The position numbers and the translations under genes are program-made. The notes under the pieces are model-generated. The model was not told the DNA's origin. It saw only the letters and a program-made list of their open reading frames with translations, and ran no database searches. From Thermoanaerobacterales bacterium UBA4877 (GTDB lineage: Bacteria; Bacillota; Thermoanaerobacteria; Thermoanaerobacterales; UBA4877), in contig DHDL01000030.1 in assembly GCA_002399345.1 (NCBI GenBank), positions 9,300 through 39,009 of the forward strand: DNA of 29,710 nucleotides, in the 5' to 3' direction. Positions 1-8,911 of the stretch are shown piece after piece (positions within the stretch are counted from its first letter, which is position 1; every line of letters starts with the position of its first letter).

Positions 1-77
1 ATTATAACTACAGGAAGGTATAAACTGTATATCACTTTTCCGCTATTTTTGATAATTATTGCAGATACAATAGTTTT

Positions 78-887
78 TTAAGCCTTCTTCACTTCAAGGC
101 TTTTCTTATTTTCAACACGATATTTTGCCGGGGTCACGCCGGTGTAATATTTAAATGTTTTTCCAAAATAACTCTGTGATGAAAATCCCAGTATAACAGA
201 TATATTAGAAATAGTGTAATCGGTATATTTCAGCAGGTCCTGCGCGGCATATACACGCTGCTGCCGGATATACTGATTAATAGTGACCCCCAGTTCTTTA
301 TGAAACAGCCGGGATAAATGATCCGTGCTCATGTTAAAAACCTTTGCAATGGACTGTTCTGTTAAATGACTGCAGACATTACTGCGTATGTATTCTTTAA
401 CCTGATTAATCCGGTTATCGCGGGCTGAGGTATGTGTGGAATCTCTTACAATATTGGCAAAGGTGATGGGGGCTTCATAATTCAAATTGTAATAATCCTG
501 CAAATAAGTAACCTTAGAAAGCTTCTGCAAAAAGTAATCCTGAAGCACGTAGGCAGCCTGGACACATACGCCTCCTTCTATAGCCGCCCGGGCATATAAG
601 GCAATGGAGGTGGCGCTGACATACTCAAAATTCTTATAGTAATCATCTGAAAAAGACCCGGCCTCTTTAAATGAATCGCCAAAGCCACTTAAAAAGAGCT
701 GCTCTACCCTCTCCACATCTCCCTGGCTGATTCCTTTAAGCACGGCCTGCTCGGTATCATAGCAGCTATAAAGACCATCCTGTCCCGGCATACTTAACAT
801 GTAAATATTTGCATCCTGAAAAATAGTATCCTTGCATCTTGCTTTATGCTTCGCGGCAATCTCATCGTAGATTTTATCATCCACCAT
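78..887 (-). CDS. AraC-family transcriptional regulator
   Basis: A DNA-binding regulator of about 269 residues. The last ~100 residues form the paired helix-turn-helix of the AraC/XylS family: the first helix-turn-helix is around LTEQSIAKVFNMSTDHLSRLF, and the second ends in the family signature ILGFSSQSYFGKTFKYYTGVTPAKYR. The N-terminal ~165 residues resemble the uncharacterised sensor part of clostridial AraC regulators (a YARAAIEGG segment) and do not show a clear cupin, so the ligand is unknown. I chose the ATG at 887, which has GAGGTG six bases upstream; an in-frame GTG nine bases earlier lies inside that site. It is 80 bp downstream of the TDT transporter on the same strand and probably closes that operon, so it may regulate the transporter pair. 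Family assignment is secure; the target is inferred. Confidence 0.9.
   Translation of the reverse strand: MVDDKIYDEIAAKHKARCKDTIFQDANIYMLSMPGQDGLYSCYDTEQAVLKGISQGDVERVEQLFLSGFGDSFKEAGSFSDDYYKNFEYVSATSIALYARAAIEGGVCVQAAYVLQDYFLQKLSKVTYLQDYYNLNYEAPITFANIVRDSTHTSARDNRINQVKEYIRSNVCSHLTEQSIAKVFNMSTDHLSRLFHKELGVTINQYIRQQRVYAAQDLLKYTDYTISNISVILGFSSQSYFGKTFKYYTGVTPAKYRVENKKSLEVKKA
80..110 (+). terminator. Possible plus-strand terminator overlapping the araC 3' end
   Basis: AAGCCTT and AAGGCTT form a 7-bp perfect stem (80-86 and 96-102) with a 9-base loop, followed on the plus strand by TTCTTATTTTC. The T-rich tail lies on the plus side only, so it would stop transcription entering from a gene left of the window. 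It overlaps the last codons of the AraC gene and could be chance. Confidence 0.3.
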
Positions 888-967
888 ATGATTCACCTCT
901 GTTTCACATACCTATTCCTAAATATTTCCGAACCCTTACCTTCACCGGTTCTTACAACACCTGCAAA

Positions 968-1909
968 TCACCTATTGAAAACAGCCGCCGCTCTATCCGG
1001 TTTCGTAAAGAGAAAGACAGCAAAGCGGATAAAAGTATATAAGACCGCGATGGCAGCCACAGCCGTTTGAACAGGCACAATATAATTCAATGCGGGCAGA
1101 GTATGACCCAGCGCAGCAACACTGCCCATCAGCTGTTTGGAAGCGATGGCGCTTATGACAAACGGAAAAGTAAATGCCGCATCGCTTGGATAAAACGGCA
1201 ATTTTAAATAGGTGATCGCTTTGATCAATGCAAAGACATAAAGTAAACAGGCAACAGCATACATAGCCAGCAGAAAATTATAGCTTACCGGCTTAAAAGA
1301 CTGAATATAGCCGGCTATGCACAGACTCATCGGCGCCGCATAAATACAGATAAAGGGTTTGGTAGAGTCGGAAACTTCTTTATGTTTCACATACCTTGCC
1401 GTAACCAGCACAAGAAGAACGACAAAAGTACATAATCCAAACCAGAAAGCACCCTTTCCTATCCAGTTCTTTTCATAGGCAGGCGCCGTTATTGAGGCCA
1501 CTACAATGCCGACGTATACGATAAAGTAACTCGCGTAGACATTGGTCATCTGCAGCTTAAAAATAAATTTCCATGTAAAATAAACAATAAGAGCGATATG
1601 TAAGACAATCGCCAGAAACCAGATATACATGGAGGCAGAGCCCAGCCATGGCTGGGCATAGACGGTGAGCTGCATCAAAGCCATGGAGAATGTTCCGGCT
1701 ATGCTTGCCATTACCGGACTCTTCATATCATCCGATAATTTTTGAGGAAATAATATACACCTCAGGACAAACAGGAGCATGAGCATGCCGGCTGCAATAC
1801 CGCACGCCATATAAATGCCCTCGGAAAAACTTTTGAGCAGATTGCCCAGAGACGCCACGCCTAACATCAATCCGCAGAGAGCCACCGGTGTTTTCTTAAT
1901 GATATCCAT
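968..1909 (-). CDS. TDT (TehA/SLAC1-like) transporter
   Basis: An integral membrane protein of 313 residues with about ten hydrophobic segments, matching the tellurite-resistance/dicarboxylate transporter (TDT) superfamily in length and topology. Recognisable pieces are the N-terminal TPVALCGLMLGVASLGNL segment, typical of the first TDT helix, and YPSDAAFTFPFVISAIA near residue 250, which corresponds to the conserved PxDxAFTFP segment. Family members move small anions (malate, C4-dicarboxylates, sulfite, nitrate or chloride); the substrate here cannot be read from sequence. The ATG start has a GGGAGG about 14 bases upstream, a long spacing. It follows the C_GCAxxG_C_C gene by 19 bp and precedes the AraC gene, suggesting one operon. 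Confidence 0.85.
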   Translation of the reverse strand: MDIIKKTPVALCGLMLGVASLGNLLKSFSEGIYMACGIAAGMLMLLFVLRCILFPQKLSDDMKSPVMASIAGTFSMALMQLTVYAQPWLGSASMYIWFLAIVLHIALIVYFTWKFIFKLQMTNVYASYFIVYVGIVVASITAPAYEKNWIGKGAFWFGLCTFVVLLVLVTARYVKHKEVSDSTKPFICIYAAPMSLCIAGYIQSFKPVSYNFLLAMYAVACLLYVFALIKAITYLKLPFYPSDAAFTFPFVISAIASKQLMGSVAALGHTLPALNYIVPVQTAVAAIAVLYTFIRFAVFLFTKPDRAAAVFNR

Positions 1910-1928
1910 TAAACTAATATCTTCCTCC

Positions 1929-2438
1929 CTACACAGTTTGCGTGCTTAAACTTTCTTTTCCATCCAAATTAGTGAGCCCCAATTCACGAACAACGATTTC
2001 CGCAACCTTGGCTGCAGTCATTCCTGTGAAGCGCACACATTGCTTAAAGTTTTCACCCTTGCTCATATCAAATTCTCTGGTAAGAACACGGCAGCAGGTA
2101 GAATTCTTTCCGGTCGCCTGCTTAAACCAATCATGCAGTTCATGAGTTAAAGCCATACATTTTACTACTTTGGGATCATCTTTCCCGCTTAGCTGCGAAC
2201 GGCCGAAAAATATACCCAACGTTAATATACCCCCGTTTAATGCGCCGCACATACATCCGGAGCGTCCAGCCCCTACTGCCATTCCTGATGCCATACCTAT
2301 AACCTCTCTTGGAATGTCAAGCTCAAAATTGTCCATGATCGATGCCACGACTGCCTCACAGCAAAAAAATCCGTTGCTAAAGTAATCTTCGGCATCCTTT
2401 TCCACTTTATTTACACTGACTTCCTGTTTTATATTCAT
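1929..2438 (-). CDS. C_GCAxxG_C_C family putative redox protein
   Basis: A small cysteine-rich protein of 169 residues of the C_GCAxxG_C_C family (putative redox-active or metal-binding proteins common in anaerobes). Visible are the N-terminal FFCCEA cysteines at about 26-27, a glycine-rich segment with GCMCGALNGG (cysteines at about 62 and 64), the TCCRVL pair near residue 114, and a later cysteine in KQCVRF. No signal peptide is evident, so it is probably cytoplasmic. The ATG has AAGGGGGA upstream. It is first in an operon with the TDT transporter and AraC regulator and has a near-consensus promoter 45 bp upstream. The biochemical role of the family is not established. Confidence 0.85.
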   Translation of the reverse strand: MNIKQEVSVNKVEKDAEDYFSNGFFCCEAVVASIMDNFELDIPREVIGMASGMAVGAGRSGCMCGALNGGILTLGIFFGRSQLSGKDDPKVVKCMALTHELHDWFKQATGKNSTCCRVLTREFDMSKGENFKQCVRFTGMTAAKVAEIVVRELGLTNLDGKESLSTQTV

Positions 2439-2482
2439 TTCAGATCCCCCTTCTTAATATGTGATCAGTTAATACTGTGTTT

Positions 2483-2511
2483 ATTATAGCAATCAAAAGA
2501 AATGGTGTAAA
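2483..2511 (-). promoter_or_regulatory. Sigma-A-type promoter of the C_GCAxxG_C_C / TDT / araC operon
   Basis: On the minus strand TTTACA (2506-2511) and TATAAT (2483-2488) are separated by 17 bp, 11 of 12 consensus positions. The expected start is near 2476, about 38 bases before the gene. Confidence 0.7.
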
Positions 2512-2540
2512 GTTCAAAATAATACATGTACAATTTATAA

Positions 2541-2574
2541 AATAAAAAGAGGCATGCTTTTTAGCTTACCTCTT
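2541..2574 (-). terminator. Rho-independent terminator of prfA
   Basis: On the minus strand AAGAGG pairs with CCTCTT (2569-2574 with 2547-2552), with a further GCT/AGC pairing inside the loop, followed by TTTATTTTAT. The 5' arm lies just inside the prfA coding end, so the stop codon is within the hairpin. Confidence 0.7.
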
Positions 2575-3631
2575 CTTCCAATTTTTCTGTTTGATCCGCT
2601 ATCGTGAGGGCATCGATCAATTCATCCAAATCACCGTCAAGTATTGCATTTAACTTATACAAAGTAAGATTTATCCTGTGATCGGATACCCGCCCCTGCG
2701 GATAGTTATATGTCCTTATCCTTTCACTCCTGTCTCCGGTACCTACCTGTAGTTTCCTATTCTCAGCCCTGCTCTCAGTTTGCTCTTCCCTGGCTATATC
2801 ATAGAGTTTAGCTCTAAGGTATTTCATCGCCCTATCCTTGTTTTTAAGCTGAGACCTCTCGTCCTGGCATGTTATAACAATGCCGGTGGGCAGGTGGGTT
2901 ATCCTTACAGCCGAGTCCGTCGTATTTACACTTTGACCACCATGTCCGCTTGAGCGGAAAACATCCACTTTAATATCATCCGGTTTTATCTCTATATCTA
3001 CAGCCTTGGCTTCAGGAAGTACGGCAACCGTAGCCGTAGATGTGTGTATACGTCCGCCTGCCTCTGTTTCGGGAACCCTCTGTACCCTGTGCACACCGCT
3101 TTCATATTTCAGCCTGCTGTACGCTCCCTTGCCTTCCACGCTGAATACTATTTCTTTAAATCCTCCAAGATCGGTCTGGTTGGAGTTCATAACCTCAACC
3201 TTCCATCTCTTGGCTTCAGCATACATGGAATACATACGGTAAAGGTCCGCTGCAAAAAGAGCTGCCTCCTCACCTCCTGCTCCCCCTCTTATCTCTACAA
3301 TGACGTTTTTTTCATCGTTGGGATCCTTGGGTATAAGAAGTACCTTTATATCTTCCTCCAGTTTAGTCTTTTTTCCTTCAAGCTCATTGATTTCAGACTC
3401 AACCATCTCTTTAAAATCACTATCCAGTTTTTCATTTAACATTGACTTGTCTTCGTCTATCACATCAAGTGTTTTTTTATATTCTTCATATTTTAAAACC
3501 ACTTCTTCTATGGATGCATGTTCTTTAACCAGCTTCTGCCACAAATCACTGTCCGAAATAACCTCTGGGTCGGCAATTTTGTTTGTCAACTCATCATATC
3601 TATCTTTAATCGATTCCAGTTTGTCAAACAT
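2561..3631 (-). CDS. prfA: Peptide chain release factor 1
   Basis: Class I release factor that reads UAA and UAG and triggers peptidyl-tRNA hydrolysis on the ribosome. At 356 residues it has the normal family length. The codon-recognition segment [19 protein letters not shown] carries the RF1-type P-x-T tripeptide (PET, about 187-189), not the SPF of RF2, and the catalytic loop [17 protein letters not shown] carries the universal GGQ at about 231-233. The ATG at 3631 has GAGGTG five bases upstream; an in-frame TTG just before it is less likely. It stands alone here, without the usual prmC neighbour, between an exporter operon and the redox-protein operon, with its own terminator. Confidence 0.98.
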   Translation of the reverse strand: MFDKLESIKDRYDELTNKIADPEVISDSDLWQKLVKEHASIEEVVLKYEEYKKTLDVIDEDKSMLNEKLDSDFKEMVESEINELEGKKTKLEEDIKVLLIPKDPNDEKNVIVEIRGGAGGEEAALFAADLYRMYSMYAEAKRWKVEVMNSNQTDLGGFKEIVFSVEGKGAYSRLKYESGVHRVQRVPETEAGGRIHTSTATVAVLPEAKAVDIEIKPDDIKVDVFRSSGHGGQSVNTTDSAVRITHLPTGIVITCQDERSQLKNKDRAMKYLRAKLYDIAREEQTESRAENRKLQVGTGDRSERIRTYNYPQGRVSDHRINLTLYKLNAILDGDLDELIDALTIADQTEKLEEEVS

Positions 3632-3757
3632 CAAATCACCTCTACACTTATTAACAAGATAATATTATATCATATATGGTAATCATGCGGTAGGGCCAGG
3701 CCGCACTAAATTAGCAATATTAAATACCATCTTAATATTAATATTCACTTTTTACTA

Positions 3758-3788
3758 TAAAAAAATGAGGACTGCTCCTGCGCAGTCC
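3758..3788 (-). terminator. Rho-independent terminator of the ABC/MFP exporter operon
   Basis: On the minus strand GGACTGC (3782-3788) pairs perfectly with GCAGTCC (3769-3775) over a 6-base loop and is followed by TCATTTTTTTAT. It lies 14 bp after the adaptor stop codon. Confidence 0.85.
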
Positions 3789-3801
3789 CGTTCGTCTATT
3801 T

Positions 3802-4986
3802 TTATCTTTTAAAATATACATCGGCAGTATATCCCGGTTTAAGCAAATGCTGCGGATCATTGGGTTTGACTTGTACCTTTACTATCCGCCTTCCATCTTT
3901 TTCCACGGCGGCATCGGGAACCTGTACTACCTTGCCTGAGAGTGAAGCATCCGGCGAAGAGGCGAGGACTATTCTCACCGGCTCATTGATCTTTATACTG
4001 TCTATAAATTCCTCGTCAACCTCAGCGCACACAGTGAGTGAATCGGCATCTATTATCTGAAGCACCTTGGTCGGTGCACCCTGTATACCCAGATGTGAAC
4101 CGTCAGTAACCGCTATATTCTGTACAATCCCATTTTTTATATTTGAAACGATCTTGTTACCCTTGATATAATCCTTTGATGTTTTAGCCGTCATGGTATC
4201 CAGGTCTATCTGGACGGATGATATCCCGCCCTGCTGCTTAGCAACATTGGCTGTATTTGCCAGCTTTGCCTGTGAAAGCTGGTCCTGTTTTGACTTAAGC
4301 AAGACATTCAGTTGGTCCAATTCATCTTTTAATGCAGTTTTTGTCTTTTGTATATTTAACTGTACGTCATTTACAGCTTTTTGGCGTTGAACCACCGCAT
4401 CTTTATATTGGTTTAAAGTTACCTCGGGTATGGCACCAGAATGATAGAGGGCCTGGTACCTTGCAAGGTCACTCTTCGAAGTAGCAAGGTCGTGCTGGGC
4501 CAGGCCCAGAGAACTCTTAAGCAGCTTTAAGTCGGAGTTTGTCCCATAGTTATATTCTTTAGTCTTGCGTGCGATTTGATTTTGTGTTTCCGTAATATCG
4601 GACTCAAGGGCAGATATCTCCTGTTTTGCTGCCGGAAGCGCGGCATTCTCAGCTGCAAGCTGTTGTTTCAATTTCCTAATATTTCCATTATGCTCGGACA
4701 AGTCCAGGTTCACGAGGGACTGGCTGAGTGTAACCCGGTCTCCTTCCTTTACCTGCACACCTGTCACCACCGATGGAAAATCGATACTGATGTCTTCCAT
4801 ACGGGTATAATTCACCTCTCCCCATGCATCGATTTCACTTTCCTCGTGAGGAGAAATCTGTTTGGCTGCCGTTTTAGCTATTTCTTTTTTATGGTGGAAA
4901 AAGATACCCAGTAAAGCGGCAAGCACAATAAGTACGCATGCCCCCGCCAATACCTGTTTTTTGTGTGATATAAACCAGTTCTTCAT
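3802..4986 (-). CDS. HlyD-like (membrane fusion) efflux adaptor
   Basis: The extracytoplasmic adaptor of an ABC exporter, 394 residues. One transmembrane helix lies at about residues 10-27 (VLAGACVLIVLAALLGIFF). A short N-terminal biotinyl-lipoyl-like strand follows (VVTGVQVKEGDRV), then a long alpha-helical coiled coil (about 85-225, rich in Gln, Lys and Leu), the second lipoyl half (GIVQNIAVTDGSHL), and a beta-barrel region ending in VQVKPNDPQHLLKPGYTADVYF, typical of the HlyD/MacA family. The ATG at 4986 has GGGGGT six bases upstream; an in-frame GTG at 5007 overlapping the permease stop is the alternative. It is the third gene of ATPase-permease-adaptor and is followed by a terminator. 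In Gram-positive bacteria such adaptors serve MacB-like exporters of peptides, lipids or drugs; the substrate is unknown. Confidence 0.88.
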   Translation of the reverse strand: MKNWFISHKKQVLAGACVLIVLAALLGIFFHHKKEIAKTAAKQISPHEESEIDAWGEVNYTRMEDISIDFPSVVTGVQVKEGDRVTLSQSLVNLDLSEHNGNIRKLKQQLAAENAALPAAKQEISALESDITETQNQIARKTKEYNYGTNSDLKLLKSSLGLAQHDLATSKSDLARYQALYHSGAIPEVTLNQYKDAVVQRQKAVNDVQLNIQKTKTALKDELDQLNVLLKSKQDQLSQAKLANTANVAKQQGGISSVQIDLDTMTAKTSKDYIKGNKIVSNIKNGIVQNIAVTDGSHLGIQGAPTKVLQIIDADSLTVCAEVDEEFIDSIKINEPVRIVLASSPDASLSGKVVQVPDAAVEKDGRRIVKVQVKPNDPQHLLKPGYTADVYFKR

Positions 4987-5003
4987 AAAGGTACCCCCTA
5001 TAA

Positions 5004-7319
5004 TCACTCCACGCTTTTCAGCGCCTCGAGCATATCAATATGTTTTATCTTCTTTGCAACAATGTTATTGATGATCCACGCAAAACCCAGGGTCATTACA
5101 GCTGCAATGAGTACGTCAGGCAATGCGATATTCCCCTTAAGATCCAAACGCTCGTCCAAACTGCTGGCAATAAGCCACGAGATAAACCTTCCTATAGGGA
5201 TGCCCACAAATGTTCCAAGCAGCGCTGTAAAATAATTCTCCAACAGCACAAGATTACGAATCTCACGGTTATGGAAACCAAGCACCTTAAGTGTTGCAAG
5301 ATCCCGTATACGCTCAGAAAAGTTCAGTATGCTGATATTATATAATACTACAAAAGCCAGTGTCGTGCCCATGATAATCATTGCCACAACAGCAAAGTTT
5401 ACAACCTGCATGCTGTCAGACAGACTGGAATTCTGGTTTTCCCGTGTTGCTGAATCCAATACTTTATCGCTCTTCAAAAAACCTTGATCGGGTTTACCGT
5501 TCCACTTAATAAGCAGTGCAGTCGGTGAAAATGTCTCACCAAAGGATTTCCAATAGCTGTCGGTTACGTAAATTCCCTGGCCGGAGGCCATATATGAAAC
5601 CTCTGTAATAGGTACGGTAACATAACCCTTATTCGTTCGTTTGATTTGTATATTGTCGCCTTGCTGCACACCCAACGTCTCACATAGCTTGCGGCTCATA
5701 AGGATTCCCTTTTCAGGCAGAGAAATGGAACTCCCGTCGGTATCATGCATATGAATCAGTGGGCTTTTTCGGGTCGTTATTGTTATAGGCTCCATTTGCT
5801 GCATGCCGTCGGGACAGATCACCTCTACAGCGGATTCCTCTATCTGTTGTGTGACACCGTCCAGTCCTAAGTTTCCAAGGTAGTATGAATCCGTCTTTTG
5901 GGGATCAACGAGTACCTTCTGATCATAGGTAAAAGTATCGCCATACATCTGATCATTCAACCCCGCTACAGTGGTTCTTATAGTCAAGGCCGCAATAATC
6001 ACACCAACACAACCCATCACCCCTATGATGCCCATGATGAAACGGCTCTTATTTTTCATTGTATTTCTCACAATCAGCTTACTGCTGAAGGTCAGCCTTT
6101 CCCAAAAAGAAGGGATAGCTTCAGCAAAAATATGCGTTCCCTTCTTGGGTTGTTTGTCACGAAGAAGCTCCGCGGGAGAATCCTCCAGCATTTTTTTGCA
6201 GGCATAAAGAGATACACCGCCAGTACACAGCAAGATCAAAAGGAATGCAAACAAAAAGTTCAAGTAATTGATGTGTATGCTGTAACTACTGAGCGTAAGC
6301 CTCAGCTGCGGAACCAAAACCCGTCCGAACAGATTAGGTCCGATAAGAAGGCCGGCAAACGAGCCCAGCACACCGGTAATCAATCCATAAGAGGTATAAT
6401 GCCAAAGTATACTCTTCTTGCTGTAACCCAGGGCCTTGAGTATACCTATTTGTCCGCGCTGGTTGTCAATCATCCTCACCATTGTACTCTGAGTGATGAG
6501 TGCGGAAACAACAAAGAAAAGAAGCGGGAACACGGCAGACAGTGTTTTAAACTGCTGTATACGTCCGTTGACACTTAAGACACTGGTGTTGTCCTTCTGA
6601 AGGGTTATGCCGATAAGTCTCTTGCCTATCGCGGAATCCACCTGCTTAACTAATTTATCAGGATCGGTATCCGGCATGGTTTCTACACTGATTTGATTAT
6701 AAATCTTGCGTCCATAAAATTTTTCCAATAAGCCGGTACGCATCACAACAAATCCGTATTCTTTGGAATTTGGCGCGATGGTCGCGGCATTCTTCACGGC
6801 ATAAACCTGCTCGCTGTCCAAGGCCAGGCCGTCAATGGGTAGCCTCGCCCAAACATCGCCCATCTTAATGGTGATAAAATCACCGACCTTGATCCCGTGT
6901 GCCTTAGCAAATGTACTGTCTAAAACCACACCACTTCCGCGCCTTTTAAACCTTCCTCGTTGCATCTCGGGCTGGTCAAGTATGCTGCCTTCATCCAGTG
7001 CATAAACATGCAGTGTGGGCTTACCCGAAAGATCGGCATCAGCCTCCCCGGAAAAACGTCTCTCCACATGCGTAACACCGTCCAGCCGCCGTATGCCCCA
7101 TAGATCCCTTTCCGTAGGATTAACTACGTTCACCCACAGATCGGAGAGGTTAGCTGCATTGTACATGGAATTCACGGTATGTTCAACTGTAAACCAAACA
7201 CTATCCAGCCCCGTCATAATAGAAACAGCCAAAGTAACCATAATAAAAATTGAGATAAACTGCGCCTTTGACTCCTGCATATCACGCAGGGATTTTTTAA
7301 ACAGAGCACCTCTTACCAT
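5004..7319 (-). CDS. FtsX/MacB-like ABC transporter permease
   Basis: A 771-residue permease with two FtsX domains. An N-terminal helix at about 20-40 is followed by a large extracytoplasmic domain. Next come a helix cluster at about 265-385 (SALITQSTMVRMIDNQRGQI and GILKALGYSKKSI are typical FtsX sequences), another helix near 430, a second extracytoplasmic domain, and a C-terminal helix cluster at about 650-760 containing IRDLATLKVLGFHNREI. This duplicated layout is seen in exporters working with LolD-like ATPases. The ATG overlaps the end of the ATPase gene, with GGAGG in that gene. Tight overlap with its neighbours indicates translational coupling. Confidence 0.9.
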   Translation of the reverse strand: MVRGALFKKSLRDMQESKAQFISIFIMVTLAVSIMTGLDSVWFTVEHTVNSMYNAANLSDLWVNVVNPTERDLWGIRRLDGVTHVERRFSGEADADLSGKPTLHVYALDEGSILDQPEMQRGRFKRRGSGVVLDSTFAKAHGIKVGDFITIKMGDVWARLPIDGLALDSEQVYAVKNAATIAPNSKEYGFVVMRTGLLEKFYGRKIYNQISVETMPDTDPDKLVKQVDSAIGKRLIGITLQKDNTSVLSVNGRIQQFKTLSAVFPLLFFVVSALITQSTMVRMIDNQRGQIGILKALGYSKKSILWHYTSYGLITGVLGSFAGLLIGPNLFGRVLVPQLRLTLSSYSIHINYLNFLFAFLLILLCTGGVSLYACKKMLEDSPAELLRDKQPKKGTHIFAEAIPSFWERLTFSSKLIVRNTMKNKSRFIMGIIGVMGCVGVIIAALTIRTTVAGLNDQMYGDTFTYDQKVLVDPQKTDSYYLGNLGLDGVTQQIEESAVEVICPDGMQQMEPITITTRKSPLIHMHDTDGSSISLPEKGILMSRKLCETLGVQQGDNIQIKRTNKGYVTVPITEVSYMASGQGIYVTDSYWKSFGETFSPTALLIKWNGKPDQGFLKSDKVLDSATRENQNSSLSDSMQVVNFAVVAMIIMGTTLAFVVLYNISILNFSERIRDLATLKVLGFHNREIRNLVLLENYFTALLGTFVGIPIGRFISWLIASSLDERLDLKGNIALPDVLIAAVMTLGFAWIINNIVAKKIKHIDMLEALKSVE

Positions 7320-8014
7320 ACTATATCCTCCACATCCTTGGGATGAGCATGGCTCTTCGTCTCCGCAATCTCCCCGTCTTTCATATAAAGCACCGTCTGC
7401 GCCATATCAGCAATCGGCGCATTGTGCGTAACGATGATCACCGTCTTTCCCAATTCGCTTGATACATCACGGATTAAACGCAACACTTTGCGTCCGGTTT
7501 CAGAATCCAGTGCACCCGTTGGCTCATCACACAGCACAATCTTGGGGTTTTTCGCTAGCGCCCGTGCAATGGAGACACGCTGCTGCTCACCTCCGGACAT
7601 CTGACTGGGGAAATTATCCATCCTTTTATCCAGCCCCACCCGCTGCATCATCTCACGAGCATCCAGCGGATTCGTGCATATTTCCTCGGCAAGCTGCACA
7701 TTTTCCAGAGCAGTCAGGTTGGGTACCAGATTGTAAAACTGAAACACAAAACCGATCTGGATACGGCGGTATTCTGTGAGCTCATACTCCGACATATCCG
7801 AGACCTTTTCACCATTAACGGAGATGTGACCCGCCGTCGGTGAATCCATCCCTCCGATAAGATTCAGTAATGTGGTTTTACCCGCGCCGCTCTGCCCCAG
7901 GATAACATTGAATGACTTCTGTTCTAATTCAAAGCTAACGCCGTCCACCGCCTTTATGACGTTGTCGCCGACATGATATTCCCTCTCCACATTCTCAAAT
8001 GTAATAAAGCTCAT
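7313..8014 (-). CDS. ABC transporter ATP-binding protein (LolD/MacB-like)
   Basis: The 233-residue ATPase that powers the exporter. Walker A is GQSGAGKT at about 40-47, the signature is MSGGEQQRVSIARAL, Walker B is IVLCDEPTGALD, and the switch histidine is in VIIVTHN. The length and the EPTGALDSETG signature are those of the MacB/LolD/FtsE group. The start is the ATG at 8014, preceded by AGGGAG; an upstream in-frame extension to 8110 lacks a binding site and family similarity. It is first in an operon with the permease and adaptor and faces a TetR regulator across a 274-bp divergent region. Confidence 0.95.
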   Translation of the reverse strand: MSFITFENVEREYHVGDNVIKAVDGVSFELEQKSFNVILGQSGAGKTTLLNLIGGMDSPTAGHISVNGEKVSDMSEYELTEYRRIQIGFVFQFYNLVPNLTALENVQLAEEICTNPLDAREMMQRVGLDKRMDNFPSQMSGGEQQRVSIARALAKNPKIVLCDEPTGALDSETGRKVLRLIRDVSSELGKTVIIVTHNAPIADMAQTVLYMKDGEIAETKSHAHPKDVEDIVW

Positions 8015-8156
8015 ATGATCTCCCTTGTCAAATGATGATCTCTTATTGTAAGAACCTAATTCTTTCATAGATAGGATCCATATTCCACGAATACCGGCAT
8101 ATTCTAACAATTAATACCTATGCATTAGTATTATCTTGATATTCCATCAAGAATTA

Positions 8157-8185
8157 ATTATAATGACACTGTGACTATTTTGCAA
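8157..8185 (-). promoter_or_regulatory. Promoter of the ABC exporter operon
   Basis: On the minus strand TTGCAA (8180-8185) and a perfect TATAAT (8157-8162) are separated by 17 bp. It points at the ATPase gene and leaves a leader of about 135 bases, in which I see no other clear signal. Confidence 0.65.
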
Positions 8186-8202
8186 CCATCAGATGTTTAC
8201 AA

Positions 8203-8219
8203 GTTGTATTTTTTACAAC
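8203..8219. promoter_or_regulatory. Inverted repeat, candidate TetR operator
   Basis: GTTGTA-TTTTT-TACAAC is a perfect 6-bp inverted repeat with a 5-base centre. It lies 17 bp upstream of the -35 box of the exporter promoter and 70 bp before the divergent TetR gene. Flanking TTTACA (8196-8201) and a later TGTAAA add outer symmetry. The position suits an operator shared by both genes; the link to this TetR is inference. Confidence 0.4.
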
Positions 8220-8288
8220 AAAACCTCATGTAAATGTCTAGTTTGAAACAGAATCATAATAATTTGTATAAGATAGGGAGGCCGCTCC

Positions 8289-8852
8289 ATGAGGAAAATG
8301 AAAGAAAGCCGGAAAACACGCTATACCCGCATGGTACTGCAGGACAGTCTGCTTGAACTGATGAAAAACAAGCCTATCTCTAAGATAACGATCAAAGAGC
8401 TATGTGAAAAAGCCGACATCAACCGCACGACTTTTTATGCACATTACAGAGACCAATACGACTTGTTACGTACGATCGAGGGCGAAACCCTATCCTGGGC
8501 AAAAGAAGTGATTACGGACCTCATAGGTAAAAGGGACAAAAAAGATGAAATGCTGAAGGTCCTTGAAGAGATCTTTCAATACTTCAACGGAAACAAAAAA
8601 CACCTACAAATACTGATGAGCGAACAGGGTGATATCAATTTTCAAAAGCAGCTACTCACCTTGATTTACCAGGAGATGGGTGTATCATCATCATACGCAC
8701 CGTATTCAGTTCTAAATGCCAAAGAGGATTATCTTATATTCATCGTGAACGGCAGCATCGGACTTATACAGAATTGGCTAAAGAATGGAATGAACAGATC
8801 AGCAAAGGATATGGCCGAAACCATTTATACGCTGACATGTCAGATCAAGTGA
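8289..8852 (+). CDS. TetR-family regulator (TetR_C_8 / DhaS-like type)
   Basis: A 187-residue regulator. The N-terminal helix-turn-helix spans about residues 10-60 (RYTRMVLQDSLLELM, ISKITIKELCEKADINRTTFYAHYRDQYDLL), matching the TetR DNA-binding domain. The C-terminal domain, with YLIFIVNGSIGLIQNWLKNG, is of the type found in low-GC Gram-positive DhaS-like proteins. The ATG is preceded by AGGGAGG nine bases upstream. It is divergent from the ATPase-permease-adaptor operon, which it probably represses. Its ligand is unknown. The 70 bp downstream hold a palindrome but no T-run terminator. Confidence 0.9.
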   Translation: MRKMKESRKTRYTRMVLQDSLLELMKNKPISKITIKELCEKADINRTTFYAHYRDQYDLLRTIEGETLSWAKEVITDLIGKRDKKDEMLKVLEEIFQYFNGNKKHLQILMSEQGDINFQKQLLTLIYQEMGVSSSYAPYSVLNAKEDYLIFIVNGSIGLIQNWLKNGMNRSAKDMAETIYTLTCQIK

Positions 8853-8911
8853 CAATGTCCTCCACCTACGTTCAACAGTTCAGGTTCGATTTCGGCACAT
8901 ATCTCTGCCTA

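Noticed and set aside
3044..3439. A 131-codon plus-strand open frame inside prfA
   Set aside because: It overlaps the conserved catalytic part of prfA on the other strand and has no family features.
5898..6578. A 226-codon plus-strand open frame antisense to the ABC permease
   Set aside because: It lies fully inside a clear FtsX permease gene, has no ribosome binding site, and its translation (rich in His, Gln and Arg, no family motif) is what the opposite strand of a coding gene gives.
8014..8110. A 32-residue N-terminal extension of the ABC ATPase
   Set aside because: No ribosome binding site at the earlier start; the ATG at 8014 has AGGGAG and matches the family N-terminus.
8243..8278. 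TTGAAA with TATAAG 18 bp later as a promoter of the TetR gene
   Set aside because: The transcript would begin inside the ribosome binding site, leaving no room for translation initiation.
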